Below, in pieces: positions 23,987 through 33,112 of a stretch of DNA of 59,569 bases (position 1 is the stretch's first letter; every line of letters starts with the position of its first letter). The translations under genes were made by a program, and so were the position numbers. Below the pieces are notes generated by a model. That model had not been told where the DNA came from, ran no database searches, and saw only the letters and a list, made by a program, of their open reading frames with translations. The DNA is taken from assembly GCF_000383675.1 (NCBI RefSeq), contig NZ_KB911833.1, positions 1 through 59,569 on the forward strand. Reading direction: 5' to 3'. The stretch is from Terracoccus sp. 273MFTsu3.1. GTDB taxonomy: Bacteria; Actinomycetota; Actinomycetes; Actinomycetales; Dermatophilaceae.

Positions 23987-24129
23987 GTGCAGTCTCCTCG
24001 AAGGTCAAGAACCAGCGAACGCGGAGCGACGCGGGCGAGCTGGACCGGCCCATGCAGGCTGGCCGGCGGTGTATGACGATTCGGCGAGACCGTCAGCGCG
24101 GGGGCATCATGGTGGTGGACCACGATCAT

Positions 24130-24150
24130 CTACTATCTTCTTTGTAGTAG
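24130..24150 (+). promoter_or_regulatory. BlaI/CopY-type operator
   Basis: CTACTA (24130-24135) and TAGTAG (24145-24150) form an inverted repeat, with GTAGTAGTA continuing. It resembles the TACTACA-TGTAGTA operators of BlaI/MecI repressors and lies 24 bases before the BlaI-like start, implying autoregulation. Confidence 0.65.
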
Positions 24151-24173
24151 TAACGATGACGAAAGGCAAGTCC

Positions 24174-24602
24174 ATGACGTCCGGTGAGCGTGGCGCCCGC
24201 GCCCGGGGCGGTCTCGAGCGGGAGGTCCTCGCGACCGTGGCTGCGGCCACCGCCCCGGTGTCGACGGCCGAGGTGCACGCCCAGCTCGGCCCGAACCTGG
24301 CCTACACGACCGTGATGACCACCCTGGCTCGGCTGCACGACAAGGGTGTGTTGCGGCGCGAGAAGCGCGGCCGCGCTTTCGCATACGAGCTGGCGACCCG
24401 GGTCGAGGATGTCGAGGCGTCGCTGACGGCGCATCGGATGCACCGGCTCCTCGAGGCCGAGGCAGACCGCGCCGGGGTCCTGGCCCGGTTCGTGGCTGAC
24501 CTGTCCAGCGAGGACGAGGCGCTGCTGACCGGCCTGCTATCCGGATCACCTACGGCCCCTGACATCCGGCCCGACGCCGTCGGCCAGTCCGCGGGAGACT
24601 GA
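24174..24602 (+). CDS. BlaI/MecI/CopY family repressor
   Basis: 142 aa from ATG 24174, preceded by GAAAGG; ATG 24156 is less likely. The N-terminal winged helix has VSTAEVHAQLG, AYTTVMTTLARLHDKGVLRREKRGRAFAYEL, the classic BlaI recognition helix and wing. The C-terminal helices mediate dimerisation. It is followed 13 bases later by an M56 peptidase gene, the usual two-gene regulatory unit in which the membrane peptidase leads to repressor loss. Targets may include the divergent DedA operon. Confidence 0.92.
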   Translation: MTSGERGARARGGLEREVLATVAAATAPVSTAEVHAQLGPNLAYTTVMTTLARLHDKGVLRREKRGRAFAYELATRVEDVEASLTAHRMHRLLEAEADRAGVLARFVADLSSEDEALLTGLLSGSPTAPDIRPDAVGQSAGD

Positions 24603-24615
24603 GGCGAACCCGGAG

Positions 24616-25572
24616 GTGACCATCTTGCTCTGGCTCATGCCCCTTGTCTTCGGGACGCTCCTCGTACGCCGCGCCCGGCACATCGCGTCTCTGCTGCCGC
24701 CGGCGGCCACCGTCGTCATCGTCACCACCGCGAGCTTCCTCACCGCCGCGGCCACCGGGTTCGTGCTTGCCGTGGCCGCTTTCGCCGCCGCAGCAGCGAT
24801 CCCCGCCGTGGCTCGCGCCGCCCTGTGGTCGCCCGACGTCGCGGTCGGCACGCCCCCACTGTGGCTGGGTGCCGGCGCGGGTGTCGTCGTGGCCTGGCTC
24901 GCGGGCGCCGCGGTGCGGCGGTTCATCGTCGCCGGACGATCCATGACCGACGCCAGCCTGGCCTCCCGCCGGCTCCCCGCTGCCGACCGCCTTGTCGTCG
25001 TCGACGACGACCGGCCCGACGCGTACGCCGTCCAGGGCCTGCCCGGGCTCCCCGGCCGTGCCGTCGTGTCGACCGGGATGCTGCGCGCATTGACGCCGAG
25101 CCAGCGACGCGTCCTGCTCGCGCACGAGGACGCCCACCTGGCCGGCCACCACCAGCTCTACATCCAAGCCGTGGAACTGTCTGCAGCCGCGAATCCGCTG
25201 TTGCGCCCTGCTGTCGATGTTGTGCGAGAGGCCGTTGAGCGGTGGGCCGACGAGACTGCGGCCACGCACGTCGGAGATCGCCGCGCTGTGGCTCAGGCCC
25301 TGGCGCAGGCGGCACTAGCCCGCACCACCAGCCAGCAGCGCGACAATGCTGCGGCCGGTGCGGTACTCCAGCTCGACGGATCTCCCATCGCGGCCAGGGC
25401 GCGCGCCATGCTGCTTCCAGCGCCCCGACCGCGACGGCTGCTCGCGGCGGCTCTCGCTGTGCTGGCGTTGTCACCGGCCCTGAGTGCGCTGGGCATCGGG
25501 TTGGCGGCGGAGTCACACTTCGAGCGCGCACATGCCCGGTGTGCGCCTGCCTCGGCGACCTCGTGCCTCTAG
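24616..25572 (+). CDS. M56 (BlaR1-like) membrane metallopeptidase
   Basis: 318 aa, GTG start. Membrane helices at the N-terminus and centre, then the zinc motif LLAHEDAHLAGHH (HExxH variant, about 170-174) and the distal Glu region (AVERWADETAATHVGD), and a last helix near residue 285. There is no C-terminal penicillin-binding sensor domain, as in most actinobacterial M56 proteins. It forms an operon with the BlaI-like repressor and probably cleaves it or a partner in response to an envelope signal. Confidence 0.9.
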   Translation: MTILLWLMPLVFGTLLVRRARHIASLLPPAATVVIVTTASFLTAAATGFVLAVAAFAAAAAIPAVARAALWSPDVAVGTPPLWLGAGAGVVVAWLAGAAVRRFIVAGRSMTDASLASRRLPAADRLVVVDDDRPDAYAVQGLPGLPGRAVVSTGMLRALTPSQRRVLLAHEDAHLAGHHQLYIQAVELSAAANPLLRPAVDVVREAVERWADETAATHVGDRRAVAQALAQAALARTTSQQRDNAAAGAVLQLDGSPIAARARAMLLPAPRPRRLLAAALAVLALSPALSALGIGLAAESHFERAHARCAPASATSCL

Positions 25573-25646
25573 CGACGCCATCGGCAACGCGCGCTCATCG
25601 GCAGATCCGGTAGATCACGAACGTCTGAGGTAGGCGCGCGCGGGAC

Positions 25647-27107
25647 TCATCTAGTCGACCTCGAGAGCTCCATGCGCGAGTTGGTGTCGAACAGCTTTAG
25701 CTCGTCGTCCGTCGCCATGTGCCGTACTACGAATGCCCTCTGGCCAACACGCCAGAGCCCTTCGCCGCGTTGGAGATCCGGGAGTTGGGCGCGCTCCGCC
25801 GATGACAGCCCGAGCTCGAGTGCCGTTTGGGGTGCTTCGCTGACCTCCTGCTGGTAGACGATCTTCGTTGAGCAGTCGCCGAGCAGACCTCGAGCGAGCG
25901 CACGTGACTCCGAGCCAGCGTTGCCCACGGCATCAAGGTCCGACAGCCGGTGCACGATGAGAAGGTTCGCGATGCCCAGGCCGCGCGACAGCTTCCATTG
26001 GGACTGCATGCGGGCAAGCAGGGCGGGCTGGCGCATGAGGCGCCACGCCTCGTCGTAGATAACCCATCGCTGCCCTCCGTCGGGTGTGGACAGCGCCGAC
26101 TCCATCCATGCCGAGGCGCACGTCATCACCATCGCGATGAGCTGATCGGAGCCCTGAATCTGCGAAAGGTCCAGCGAGACCATCGGCAGAGCGGGGTCGA
26201 AGGTGAGGGTTGACGGCCCGTCGAACAGGCCGCTGAGGTCACCCGCGACCAAACGACGCATGGCATGGGCCAGGTCGCGCCCGTCGCGTGCGAGCTCAGC
26301 GGCGGTTGAGCCGGGAAGTGCAGACTGTGGCTCCAAGAGCAGATCGACGACCATCGGCAACGTCGGTTCGACCGCCCCCGCGGCAGCACCGGCCAGCGAA
26401 ACGTCCAGAGCGGTGTGCTCAACAGACACCAGAGGCCGCCCGAGCGCCGACTGAGCCAACGAACCGACAAGCGCGCGTCGCCGGTTGGCGACCAGTAGCT
26501 GCCACTGGGAGTCGGGGAGTGCCGGGTCGCGCGGCCCGGGGTCCAGCGGGTTCAGACGGTTGCGTGAGCCGCCGCCGAGCTGGATGGCAGCCCCACCGAC
26601 AGCCTTAGCGACGACGGACCATTCACCCTTCGGGTCGCCGGGCACGTAGACCCGCCGCCCGAAGGCGATCGACCGAGTCGCCAACGACTTGGCGAGGCAG
26701 GACTTCCCCTTCCCGACGACCCCGGCGAGCAAGCAGTTCGGATTCGTGATGATGCCCTGGCGATAGAGCACCCAGGGGTCGAAGCAGAAGCCACCTCCTG
26801 ACCAGGCGTCCTGCCCGACGTAGACGCCTTCGCTCCCAAGACCACCCTCCGCAAGGAAGGGGTACGCGCCGGCGACCACCTCGGAGGTGGCGCGGTGTCC
26901 CGGCAGCCGAAGCCGGCGATAGGACCGCCCAGCCTCAGGACCGCTCTCTCCCTCGACAGGAAGGAACTGCGGCGAGTCATCGTCACCATTGCGTCTGCCC
27001 CGTGCCCCTTCACCCGAGCGAGCAGCCGGTGGCTTCTCATGCCGACCACGTCGACGCTTGGTGCCCTGCGGCGCGTAGAAGGTCCCTGTCACCCCAGCGG
27101 TCGGCAT
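25647..27107 (-). CDS. VirB4/TraC-like conjugation ATPase
   Basis: 486 aa from ATG 27107, which overlaps the upstream stop by TGATG. After a basic N-terminus, Walker A GVVGKGKSCLAKS lies near residue 132 and Walker B WVIYDEAWRLM near 350, followed by the VirB4-like IVHRLSDLDAVG sensor region. Such ATPases power type IV secretion pilus assembly and transfer. It is the last gene of a five-gene secretion operon. Proteins of this size in actinobacterial elements often carry only the C-terminal ATPase half of VirB4; the N-terminal half may be supplied by the SCO6880-type protein upstream. Confidence 0.85.
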   Translation of the reverse strand: MPTAGVTGTFYAPQGTKRRRGRHEKPPAARSGEGARGRRNGDDDSPQFLPVEGESGPEAGRSYRRLRLPGHRATSEVVAGAYPFLAEGGLGSEGVYVGQDAWSGGGFCFDPWVLYRQGIITNPNCLLAGVVGKGKSCLAKSLATRSIAFGRRVYVPGDPKGEWSVVAKAVGGAAIQLGGGSRNRLNPLDPGPRDPALPDSQWQLLVANRRRALVGSLAQSALGRPLVSVEHTALDVSLAGAAAGAVEPTLPMVVDLLLEPQSALPGSTAAELARDGRDLAHAMRRLVAGDLSGLFDGPSTLTFDPALPMVSLDLSQIQGSDQLIAMVMTCASAWMESALSTPDGGQRWVIYDEAWRLMRQPALLARMQSQWKLSRGLGIANLLIVHRLSDLDAVGNAGSESRALARGLLGDCSTKIVYQQEVSEAPQTALELGLSSAERAQLPDLQRGEGLWRVGQRAFVVRHMATDDELKLFDTNSRMELSRSTR

Positions 27108-28552
27108 CAGCTCACCTTCCGTGCGAGCGGAAGCGAGGCCGACACAAATGCTCGCGCCTGCTGCCCGTAGAGCCGTCGCGTCTCGCATCCGCACTGGATG
27201 GCGGCGCGCGAAATCTCCGCGACCGATGCTTCGAGCTCATCCCGTGAGGGCGCGGTGACGGAGATGAGGCCGGTGAACTTTACGTCTGCGTGGCCGCTGA
27301 TGAGGGCGCGTTCGCGCTCGAGGACGTCGTCGCGCTCGGCGCTGTCCGAGAGGTCGGCAATGGCGCCGATCTTGGCCTTCTGCGCCGCCTCGGTGGCGTA
27401 CTCCACCTTGGCCTTCCGGATGTCGCGCATCGCGGCGTCCGCGGGGATCGGCTGGATCGTCACCGAGAGGGTCTTGCGGATCCCCGGCTGGAAGACCAGT
27501 GAATGGAGGAAGTACGGCGGCGCGCCGACGCGCGGCCACTCGCTGATCCAGAGCACGGCGGAATATGCCGTGTCGTGGCGGACGTGGTCCCACTCCTCGT
27601 CCATGGCCACCGGGCCAGCACTCGCTAGCTTCTGAGTCCCGGCCTCACCCGTGTCGTGCCCGGGCTCGAACGCTTCCCGCAGCGTCGCCGCGAGCTCGCT
27701 CTCGTTGAGCCACGTGGCAAGCGACAGGTCGGCCGCGCGGAGCCCCGCCTCAAGGGACGTCATCTCCTGACGCAGGAACGCGGCGGCCCCGCGGAGTCCT
27801 CGCCCGGCCTGCTTGATGTGGGCCCGCGCGCTGCGGAGGTCGAGCGAGAGCGCGAGAACCGTGCGGTGGGTCGATGCTGCGGGCGCCGCTGTCTTCATGA
27901 GGGACTCGTACTGCTGCACGGCCCACTGGCCCGGCTTCTTGACACCGTTGACCTCCCACCAGCCGGTGATGCCGCGACCGGCGTCGGGTAGCGATACCTC
28001 GAGCACCTGTAGCCGGCAGCCGGTCCCGGACGCGGCCAGGCTGGCCAGCGCTCGACCCCATCCGTGTACGCGTCTCGCCTGCTCGTCGCTGGACAGGAGC
28101 ACGTATGCCGGGTGGCGTACCAGAGCGACCGCGGTGAGCGTGTGAGCGTGTGGGTCGTGCAGCATCGCGGCCCCGGACTCCTCGTCGATGAGGAAGCGAA
28201 GCGCGGCTGCGTCGCCGGGGAGGGCGAGCGTGCCGCCTGGTCGCGGCGCTGATGGGCGCGCTCGGAACTTGGTCTGACCGTTCAGCTTCCGCACCGCGTA
28301 ATGCCCTGCCGTGGGGAGCGACTCGACGGCGGGGCGCCCATGCCAGCGCACAAAGGCGAGCGCGATGAGTCCACCCCAGAGGGGTGCCGTCAGCCCCGCG
28401 CCGGTCGAGCTGCCGAGGAAGATCGCGGGCACGAAGACGAGCGCGGCGACGCAGAGGCAGAGGATGCGGGATGACGAGAGCCCGAGGAGCAGGCCGCGCC
28501 GGGGGAGGCGTCCGAATCGGACGGTCATCGGGGTGGTCGTGGCGTCGGTCAT
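27107..28552 (-). CDS. SCO6880-family conjugation protein
   Basis: 481 aa. Two N-terminal membrane helices (ILCLCVAALVFVPAIFL and LTAPLWGGLIALAFV), as in a PrgI/VirB3-like module, then a large soluble region with GWWEVNGVKKPGQWAVQQYESLM and WISEWPRVGAPPYFLHSLVF, typical of SCO6880 proteins from actinobacterial conjugative elements. It probably corresponds to a VirB3-VirB4 N-terminal fusion. Overlaps the VirB4 ATPase gene and follows the TrbL-like gene by 2 bases. Confidence 0.8.
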   Translation of the reverse strand: MTDATTTPMTVRFGRLPRRGLLLGLSSSRILCLCVAALVFVPAIFLGSSTGAGLTAPLWGGLIALAFVRWHGRPAVESLPTAGHYAVRKLNGQTKFRARPSAPRPGGTLALPGDAAALRFLIDEESGAAMLHDPHAHTLTAVALVRHPAYVLLSSDEQARRVHGWGRALASLAASGTGCRLQVLEVSLPDAGRGITGWWEVNGVKKPGQWAVQQYESLMKTAAPAASTHRTVLALSLDLRSARAHIKQAGRGLRGAAAFLRQEMTSLEAGLRAADLSLATWLNESELAATLREAFEPGHDTGEAGTQKLASAGPVAMDEEWDHVRHDTAYSAVLWISEWPRVGAPPYFLHSLVFQPGIRKTLSVTIQPIPADAAMRDIRKAKVEYATEAAQKAKIGAIADLSDSAERDDVLERERALISGHADVKFTGLISVTAPSRDELEASVAEISRAAIQCGCETRRLYGQQARAFVSASLPLARKVS

Positions 28553-28554
28553 GG

Positions 28555-29892
28555 TCAGCTCCTAGAGCCGTGGGTGAGTGGCTGCTTCATGGGCGTTTCC
28601 TGGACAGCGGCGCCAGGGCCGCCGCCGCCGGGCGAGGAGACCCCAGGCGGGTTGGTCGCGACGTCGCCGGCCTTCATGGCGACGGCCTTTGCGCCGAGGG
28701 CGACCCCGGCGACTGCGGCAGCCGGAGCAGCCAGCGAGGCGGCGGCTGCGGCGCCCCCTCCGCTGGCTGCTCCAGCCGGTCCTGTGGCACCACCGGCAAG
28801 GCCGGATCCCACGCCGGGCGACGGTGGGCCCACCGGCCCAGATCCCGGGCGCGGGGGAGGCGGCGGCGGACCGCCGCTGCCCTTGGTGCCACGGCTGTGG
28901 CCAGACGACCCGACGGAGGCGAGCGCCCGTCCCTGGGCCTGGATCGCGCTGACCTTCTGGGGTGCGCTGACCAGAGTCTGCGCGCCGACCGAGGCCTGCC
29001 GGGCCGTGGCATGTGCCGAGTGAAGGGTGTCGCCGGCGAAGTGGAACATGCGGATCGCCACCCAGGGAGCCAGCCCACCCAGCAACAGGATCAAGGACCC
29101 GCCGGCGAGCTGCGTGACGGTCTGACCCACGCCGGAGCCTGACTGTCCGGCGCCGTTGAGGACGGCGACGCCGATGCTCAGGATGATCACGAGGAGCAGC
29201 TTCGAGACGATCATGGCTGCGACGAACTCGATCCACCGGCGGACCCACGCGCGGGTGAAGTCGGCCGTCGCGCCGGCAAAGGCCAATGGGGCGAGCACCG
29301 CTGCCACGATGAGCATCAGCTTGCGGATCATCATGGCTGCCCACACGACGACCGCCGCGACGATGATGACGACCGCCAGGAGGATCATGACGGCAGGGTT
29401 CTGCATCTGCGCCAGACCGACGAAGGAGAGCTTGCCGCCGAGGGCGCCCATCTGTGTGCCCATCGTGTACCGGACGACTCCGTCGCTGAGGGCGTCGACC
29501 GCTCCGAGCAGGACGCGCGTCGTTGCCAGGGCGAGCGCGGACCCGACGAAACTGATGAGGAGCCCGCTGAAGGCGCGGCCCAAAGCCACGGGATGCCCGC
29601 GGAGAGCGGCTGAGGTCACCTGAATGATGAAGAGTCCCAGACAGAGGGTGGCCGCAATTGCGCCGGTGATCGTCATCTCCCGCGCCAGAGCCGGCGATGC
29701 CAGGTCCAGCGTGGTCGCCTCGCCGATCTGCTGCCACAGCCAGGTGGTGGCGTTCTGGGCTGCGAGCCCGAAGTAGCCGGCGATGCTGCTGAAGGCGCCA
29801 TCGACGACGTTGGACGCAGCCCCGGCGGTGCCCGCTGCGGCTTGGCCGAGGAGACACATCGGGTTGGCGGCCATGATGCCGTCGCAGCTCAT
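28555..29892 (-). CDS. TrbL/VirB6-like conjugal transfer membrane protein
   Basis: 445 aa from ATG 29892, overlapping the upstream stop by ATGA. Six to seven membrane helices occupy residues about 75-290 (for example MILLAVVIIVAAVVVWAAMM), followed by a long Gly/Pro/Ala-rich tail with a polyproline run. This matches TrbL/VirB6 channel proteins of type IV secretion, whose C-terminal tails are often disordered. Part of the secretion operon. Confidence 0.8.
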   Translation of the reverse strand: MSCDGIMAANPMCLLGQAAAGTAGAASNVVDGAFSSIAGYFGLAAQNATTWLWQQIGEATTLDLASPALAREMTITGAIAATLCLGLFIIQVTSAALRGHPVALGRAFSGLLISFVGSALALATTRVLLGAVDALSDGVVRYTMGTQMGALGGKLSFVGLAQMQNPAVMILLAVVIIVAAVVVWAAMMIRKLMLIVAAVLAPLAFAGATADFTRAWVRRWIEFVAAMIVSKLLLVIILSIGVAVLNGAGQSGSGVGQTVTQLAGGSLILLLGGLAPWVAIRMFHFAGDTLHSAHATARQASVGAQTLVSAPQKVSAIQAQGRALASVGSSGHSRGTKGSGGPPPPPPRPGSGPVGPPSPGVGSGLAGGATGPAGAASGGGAAAAASLAAPAAAVAGVALGAKAVAMKAGDVATNPPGVSSPGGGGPGAAVQETPMKQPLTHGSRS

Positions 29893-30680
29893 GATGCGCT
29901 CACCGCCAGGGACGAGTAGGTGACCGCGGTGACGAAGCCCCACGAGCCTCGCGTGGGAGGTCCCTCGACGTTGAGCGTCAGGGCTACGGACGACGTCGAG
30001 GTCACGGCCTTCCCCTGCTTCCGGTAGTGGAGGGTGACAGATGCGGCGACCTCACGCCCGGTGACGCCCGGGTCGCTGATCCTCCCGCTCGAGACGGCGG
30101 TGCTCCACGCCAGCGGTTCAGTCACTCGTTCGATGCGGACGGTGGTGTACGCGTCCTGCAGGCCAAGGGCGGTCCACGCGTTCCGCACCGGGACAGCCGG
30201 GGTCTGGCCCGTAGCGTCCGTCACGGAGTAGACGGCAAGGTGGTCGCGTAGCTCCCTGGGCACCAGACCCACGACGAGGGGCTCGGAGGTCTGAGCGGCC
30301 TCAGACTGCACCCAGGCGAGATGCTCGGCTCTCGACGTCCGGTAGTCCTGCGTCAGGAGCCGGCGGACGAACTCCGCGGCATACAGGTCAGGCTGTTGGG
30401 AGAAGTCGCCGGTGATGCGTCGCCCCGGCGGCCCTGGTGCGACTCGTGCCGCCGCGCGGAGGCGGTCGATCTCGGTCGCCACCGGGTCCTTGGTCGGCGC
30501 TGGCGACTGAGCGGTCGACGACTCCGGCGTCGGTGCGGCATCTAGCGTCGGCGAGCCCGAGACCTGAGGCGAGCCACCGACGGGCGCCTCTGAGTGTGAC
30601 AGCGCGACGACTCCAGCCACGAAGAGCAGGACGACGACGCTCGCAGCAGCCAGGTACGGGCGGAGAGCTCTCCAGTCCAT
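29889..30680 (-). CDS. VirB8/TcpC-like conjugation protein
   Basis: 263 aa. One N-terminal membrane helix (YLAAASVVVLLFVAGVVAL), a Ser/Pro/Thr linker, then an extracytoplasmic domain with two segments resembling NTF2-like VirB8 folds (EFVRRLLTQDYRTS, then VTLHYRKQGKAVTSTSSVALTL). Position between the pilin-like and TrbL-like genes supports a VirB8 or TcpC role in channel assembly. The call relies on topology and context more than on motifs. Confidence 0.65.
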   Translation of the reverse strand: MDWRALRPYLAAASVVVLLFVAGVVALSHSEAPVGGSPQVSGSPTLDAAPTPESSTAQSPAPTKDPVATEIDRLRAAARVAPGPPGRRITGDFSQQPDLYAAEFVRRLLTQDYRTSRAEHLAWVQSEAAQTSEPLVVGLVPRELRDHLAVYSVTDATGQTPAVPVRNAWTALGLQDAYTTVRIERVTEPLAWSTAVSSGRISDPGVTGREVAASVTLHYRKQGKAVTSTSSVALTLNVEGPPTRGSWGFVTAVTYSSLAVSAS

Positions 30681-30681
30681 G

Positions 30682-30975
30682 TCACTGGACCGCAGAGCCC
30701 GCAGCGCTGAAGAAGGTCACGAGTGTGTTCGCCGCGCCGATGAGCATCGCCGCCCCCGCGGAGACGAGGACGCCGGTCTTGCCGCGGCCGGCCACGTGCG
30801 GGTTTGACGAGTGCGAACCGATGGCCCAGGCGATCGCCGAGATGGCGATACCTGCCACGGACGCGATGAGACCGAAGGTGAGCAGCGCGCCGACGATCTT
30901 CTCGATGGCGGCGATGCCGGGGAGGCCGTTCTGGTTGGGTGGGACGTCGACGGAGGGGATCATCCAAGTCTTCAT
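30682..30975 (-). CDS. Small two-helix membrane protein, VirB2-pilin-like position
   Basis: 97 aa from ATG 30975 with GAAAGG upstream. Two hydrophobic segments, IVGALLTFGLIASVAGIAISAIAW and GVLVSAGAAMLIGAANTLVTF, with a short polar loop: the size and shape of a VirB2-type pilin or the actinobacterial DUF6112-like proteins found in this position. No classical signal peptide is evident, though the N-terminal 20 residues are polar. One base separates it from the next gene. Confidence 0.65.
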   Translation of the reverse strand: MKTWMIPSVDVPPNQNGLPGIAAIEKIVGALLTFGLIASVAGIAISAIAWAIGSHSSNPHVAGRGKTGVLVSAGAAMLIGAANTLVTFFSAAGSAVQ

Positions 30976-31084
30976 GGTGGTGCCTTTCGCAGCTCGTGCG
31001 GACCGGTTCCGCACATGGCAGCGATAGAGGACCGGTCGGGGCACTATTGGTCGAAGCACCGCAGATGAGGCCCAGGTTGCGACG

Positions 31085-32200
31085 TCAGGAGATGTGCCGA
31101 AGACCTGAAACGCCCTGCGAGACAAAGGACTTGTAGGAGACAACGCGCACGACGTCGCCAGTTCGAGGAGCATTCACTACGAGTCCACGCCCGATGTACA
31201 TGCCGACGTGGCCGGGGGAAGCGAGCGTCCCGGATGACCCCGGGATCATCACGAGGTCGCCCGGGGCCAGAGCGCCCGAGGTCGTGGCCGTGCCGTCGCG
31301 CAACTGCTGGCTGACGACGCGTCCGATGGAGATCCCGGCGCGGCGCCACGCCTGTTGCGTGAGCCCAGAACAGTCGAAGGCCCCAGGTCCGTTGCCACCC
31401 CATAGGTATGGCTTCCCGAGCTGGGCGAGCGCAAAGGCCACTGCCGCACGCGCCCCTGGAGATTTGTTGGGCGGCAGCCCGAACCCTGCTGGGAGCCCGT
31501 GCGTGCCGGATCCGCCCGGCGCGAGGGCGTCAGGCGGCGCACCTCCGCAGTCGAGGTTCGCAGCATCACGTTCGATGAAGGCGAGGACCGCTGATGAGCG
31601 TGCGGTCTGCCGCTGGTAGTTGCCTCCGACGACGCTCGAGCCACCGTTCGCACTGCTGGGGCGCCCGGTGAAGGCTGACCGCTGGACCATCTGGGCGGCA
31701 TACCAAGGCGTCATGGACTGCCAGTCCTCAAGGCGGAGGAGCGCGTCGACGAAGAGGTGAGTCGACTCGGCCGCGTCCATGCGTTTGGCCGCGCTGCCCC
31801 ACCCCGGACGCTGCTGGAAGAGGCCCAAGGAGTCGTGGTCGAAGCCCACGCCCTGGCTCGGGAACGCTGAGCCCGTCGGGTCATTCGGGTTGGCGAGGAC
31901 ACGCAAGTCCGACTCGGCCAGAGCAGCCGTGAGAGCGATGAGGGCACCGGCCCTGCCAGCCCGCTGTTCGGCAGCCGCGACGATCGTGCGGGCGTTCTGC
32001 GCCTGGGTCGGCGAGAGTCCTGGCACCGGGCCGCTCGACACGCAGGCGGGAGGGCGGGACGGGAGCGCACCGCTCTGCGTGGCGGCGATCGTCACGACGC
32101 CCAGGCCACCGAGCACTGCGACTCCGCCCGCGGCAACGACGGTGGCTGCAAGAGTGAGCGACATGCTGCGCGAACCGCGGGATCGGGGCACTACCGGCAC
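31085..32200 (-). CDS. NlpC/P60 cell-wall hydrolase of the conjugation machinery
   Basis: 371 aa. A signal-anchor helix (LTLAATVVAAGGVAVLGGLGV, about 15-40), a central helical region with ESDLRVLANPNDPTGSAFPSQG and DSLGLFQQRPGWG resembling a lysozyme-like domain, and a C-terminal NlpC/P60 domain with catalytic Cys in FDCSGL (about 277) and His in GHVGMYIG (about 330). Such enzymes open peptidoglycan locally for conjugative channels. ATG 32164 is an alternative start. First gene of the secretion cluster, with its own promoter likely in the divergent 58-base spacer. Confidence 0.88.
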   Translation of the reverse strand: MPVVPRSRGSRSMSLTLAATVVAAGGVAVLGGLGVVTIAATQSGALPSRPPACVSSGPVPGLSPTQAQNARTIVAAAEQRAGRAGALIALTAALAESDLRVLANPNDPTGSAFPSQGVGFDHDSLGLFQQRPGWGSAAKRMDAAESTHLFVDALLRLEDWQSMTPWYAAQMVQRSAFTGRPSSANGGSSVVGGNYQRQTARSSAVLAFIERDAANLDCGGAPPDALAPGGSGTHGLPAGFGLPPNKSPGARAAVAFALAQLGKPYLWGGNGPGAFDCSGLTQQAWRRAGISIGRVVSQQLRDGTATTSGALAPGDLVMIPGSSGTLASPGHVGMYIGRGLVVNAPRTGDVVRVVSYKSFVSQGVSGLRHIS

Positions 32201-32258
32201 GCCGTGCGCCGATGGTGCCCCTCGGCGGCAAGTTGTCCTCGTCGAGGAGGTATGCCGT

Positions 32259-32738
32259 ATGAACCGACTGAGATCACGGCCACGTCGCGTTCACGTGATG
32301 TCGGACGAGTGGGCGGACGCTCGACAACTTGCGCTCGAGCTGGCTGGGCTGGCGCCGCCGCTGAATGTCGATGTCATGTCGGTGGGCCTCGTCCTGGAGC
32401 CCGGCGAACGCGCGCTGCGCCAGGTTCCGGTCGAGGTTCGTCACGCTGACCGGGCCCGCTGGACGGGGGAATCGCGAGGGGTGGGTCTGCTGACCGACCG
32501 CCGCGTTCTGCTCAATCTCGATACAGGACAGTCGGTTTCGTTCTGGTGGGGATCCCTGGTCGGGTTCCGGCCGTGCGTCGAAGACGGCTATGCGGTATTC
32601 GACTACGGCGACGGAGTCGCTCGGCTCATGTCGAGTCGTGCCATGGCATCGATCGCCGTGGCCGGCATCGCTGCGCTCTACGGCACCGCCGGACTCGTCG
32701 AGCACCCGGCGTTGGCCAAGCTGCGAGACGCGACGTGA
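32259..32738 (+). CDS. Hypothetical protein of the conjugative element
   Basis: 159 aa from ATG 32259 with GAGGAGG at 8 bases. Soluble; the centre reads ERALRQVPVEVRHADRARW, GVGLLTDRRVLLNLDTGQSVSFWW, a beta-rich pattern similar to small PH-like or GRAM-like domains, and the C-terminus has a hydrophobic helix. Its last 60 bases overlap the end of the convergent gene 32678-33112. Function unknown. Confidence 0.65.
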   Translation: MNRLRSRPRRVHVMSDEWADARQLALELAGLAPPLNVDVMSVGLVLEPGERALRQVPVEVRHADRARWTGESRGVGLLTDRRVLLNLDTGQSVSFWWGSLVGFRPCVEDGYAVFDYGDGVARLMSSRAMASIAVAGIAALYGTAGLVEHPALAKLRDAT

Positions 32739-33112
32739 CTGCGCAGCGTCTGCACCTGACGGCGCGCGTACTGGCGCTGCCCACACGTGAGGTCTTGCGA
32801 CAGGGCATACAGCCGGAGCAGTCCGGGCCACCCCGAAGGGGAGCCGGCGAGGAGCCGGTGGACGGCGCGCCGCTGAGCGGCGGTGAAGCCGAGCTGCTCG
32901 AGCATCCGCTTGGTGCATGCGCGCGAGTTTCCGCCGGCGCGCTTGGTCGTGATCGTGGTCAGTGGGTCTGCTGCGCCACGTCGTCTGGCTTCCTCGATCC
33001 TGGAGATGAAGAGGTCGAAGACGGGGGTCAGGTTGATGTCGGCGAGCTCCTCCGCCGTGAGGTGGAGCTGAGCCGCCGTCCAGTCGTTGAAGGGGGTCTG
33101 CATGCTGGTCAC
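32678..33112 (-). CDS. Hypothetical protein
   Basis: 144 aa with GTG 33112 (overlapping the upstream stop as GTGA) or ATG 33103 as start. N-terminus FNDWTAAQLHLTAEELADINLTPVFDLFISRIEEARRRG is helical, and a later GFTAAQRRAVHRLL suggests a helix-turn-helix. Coupled to the gene at 33519. The C-terminus overlaps the convergent gene by 61 bases, so a shorter end product cannot be excluded. Function unknown. Confidence 0.5.
   Translation of the reverse strand: MTSMQTPFNDWTAAQLHLTAEELADINLTPVFDLFISRIEEARRRGAADPLTTITTKRAGGNSRACTKRMLEQLGFTAAQRRAVHRLLAGSPSGWPGLLRLYALSQDLTCGQRQYARRQVQTLRSHVASRSLANAGCSTSPAVP

Noticed and set aside
32241-32449. Frame starting at the ATG at 32252 (81 aa)
   Set aside because: It shares the ribosome site with ATG 32259, but the 159-aa frame from 32259 has better composition and length.
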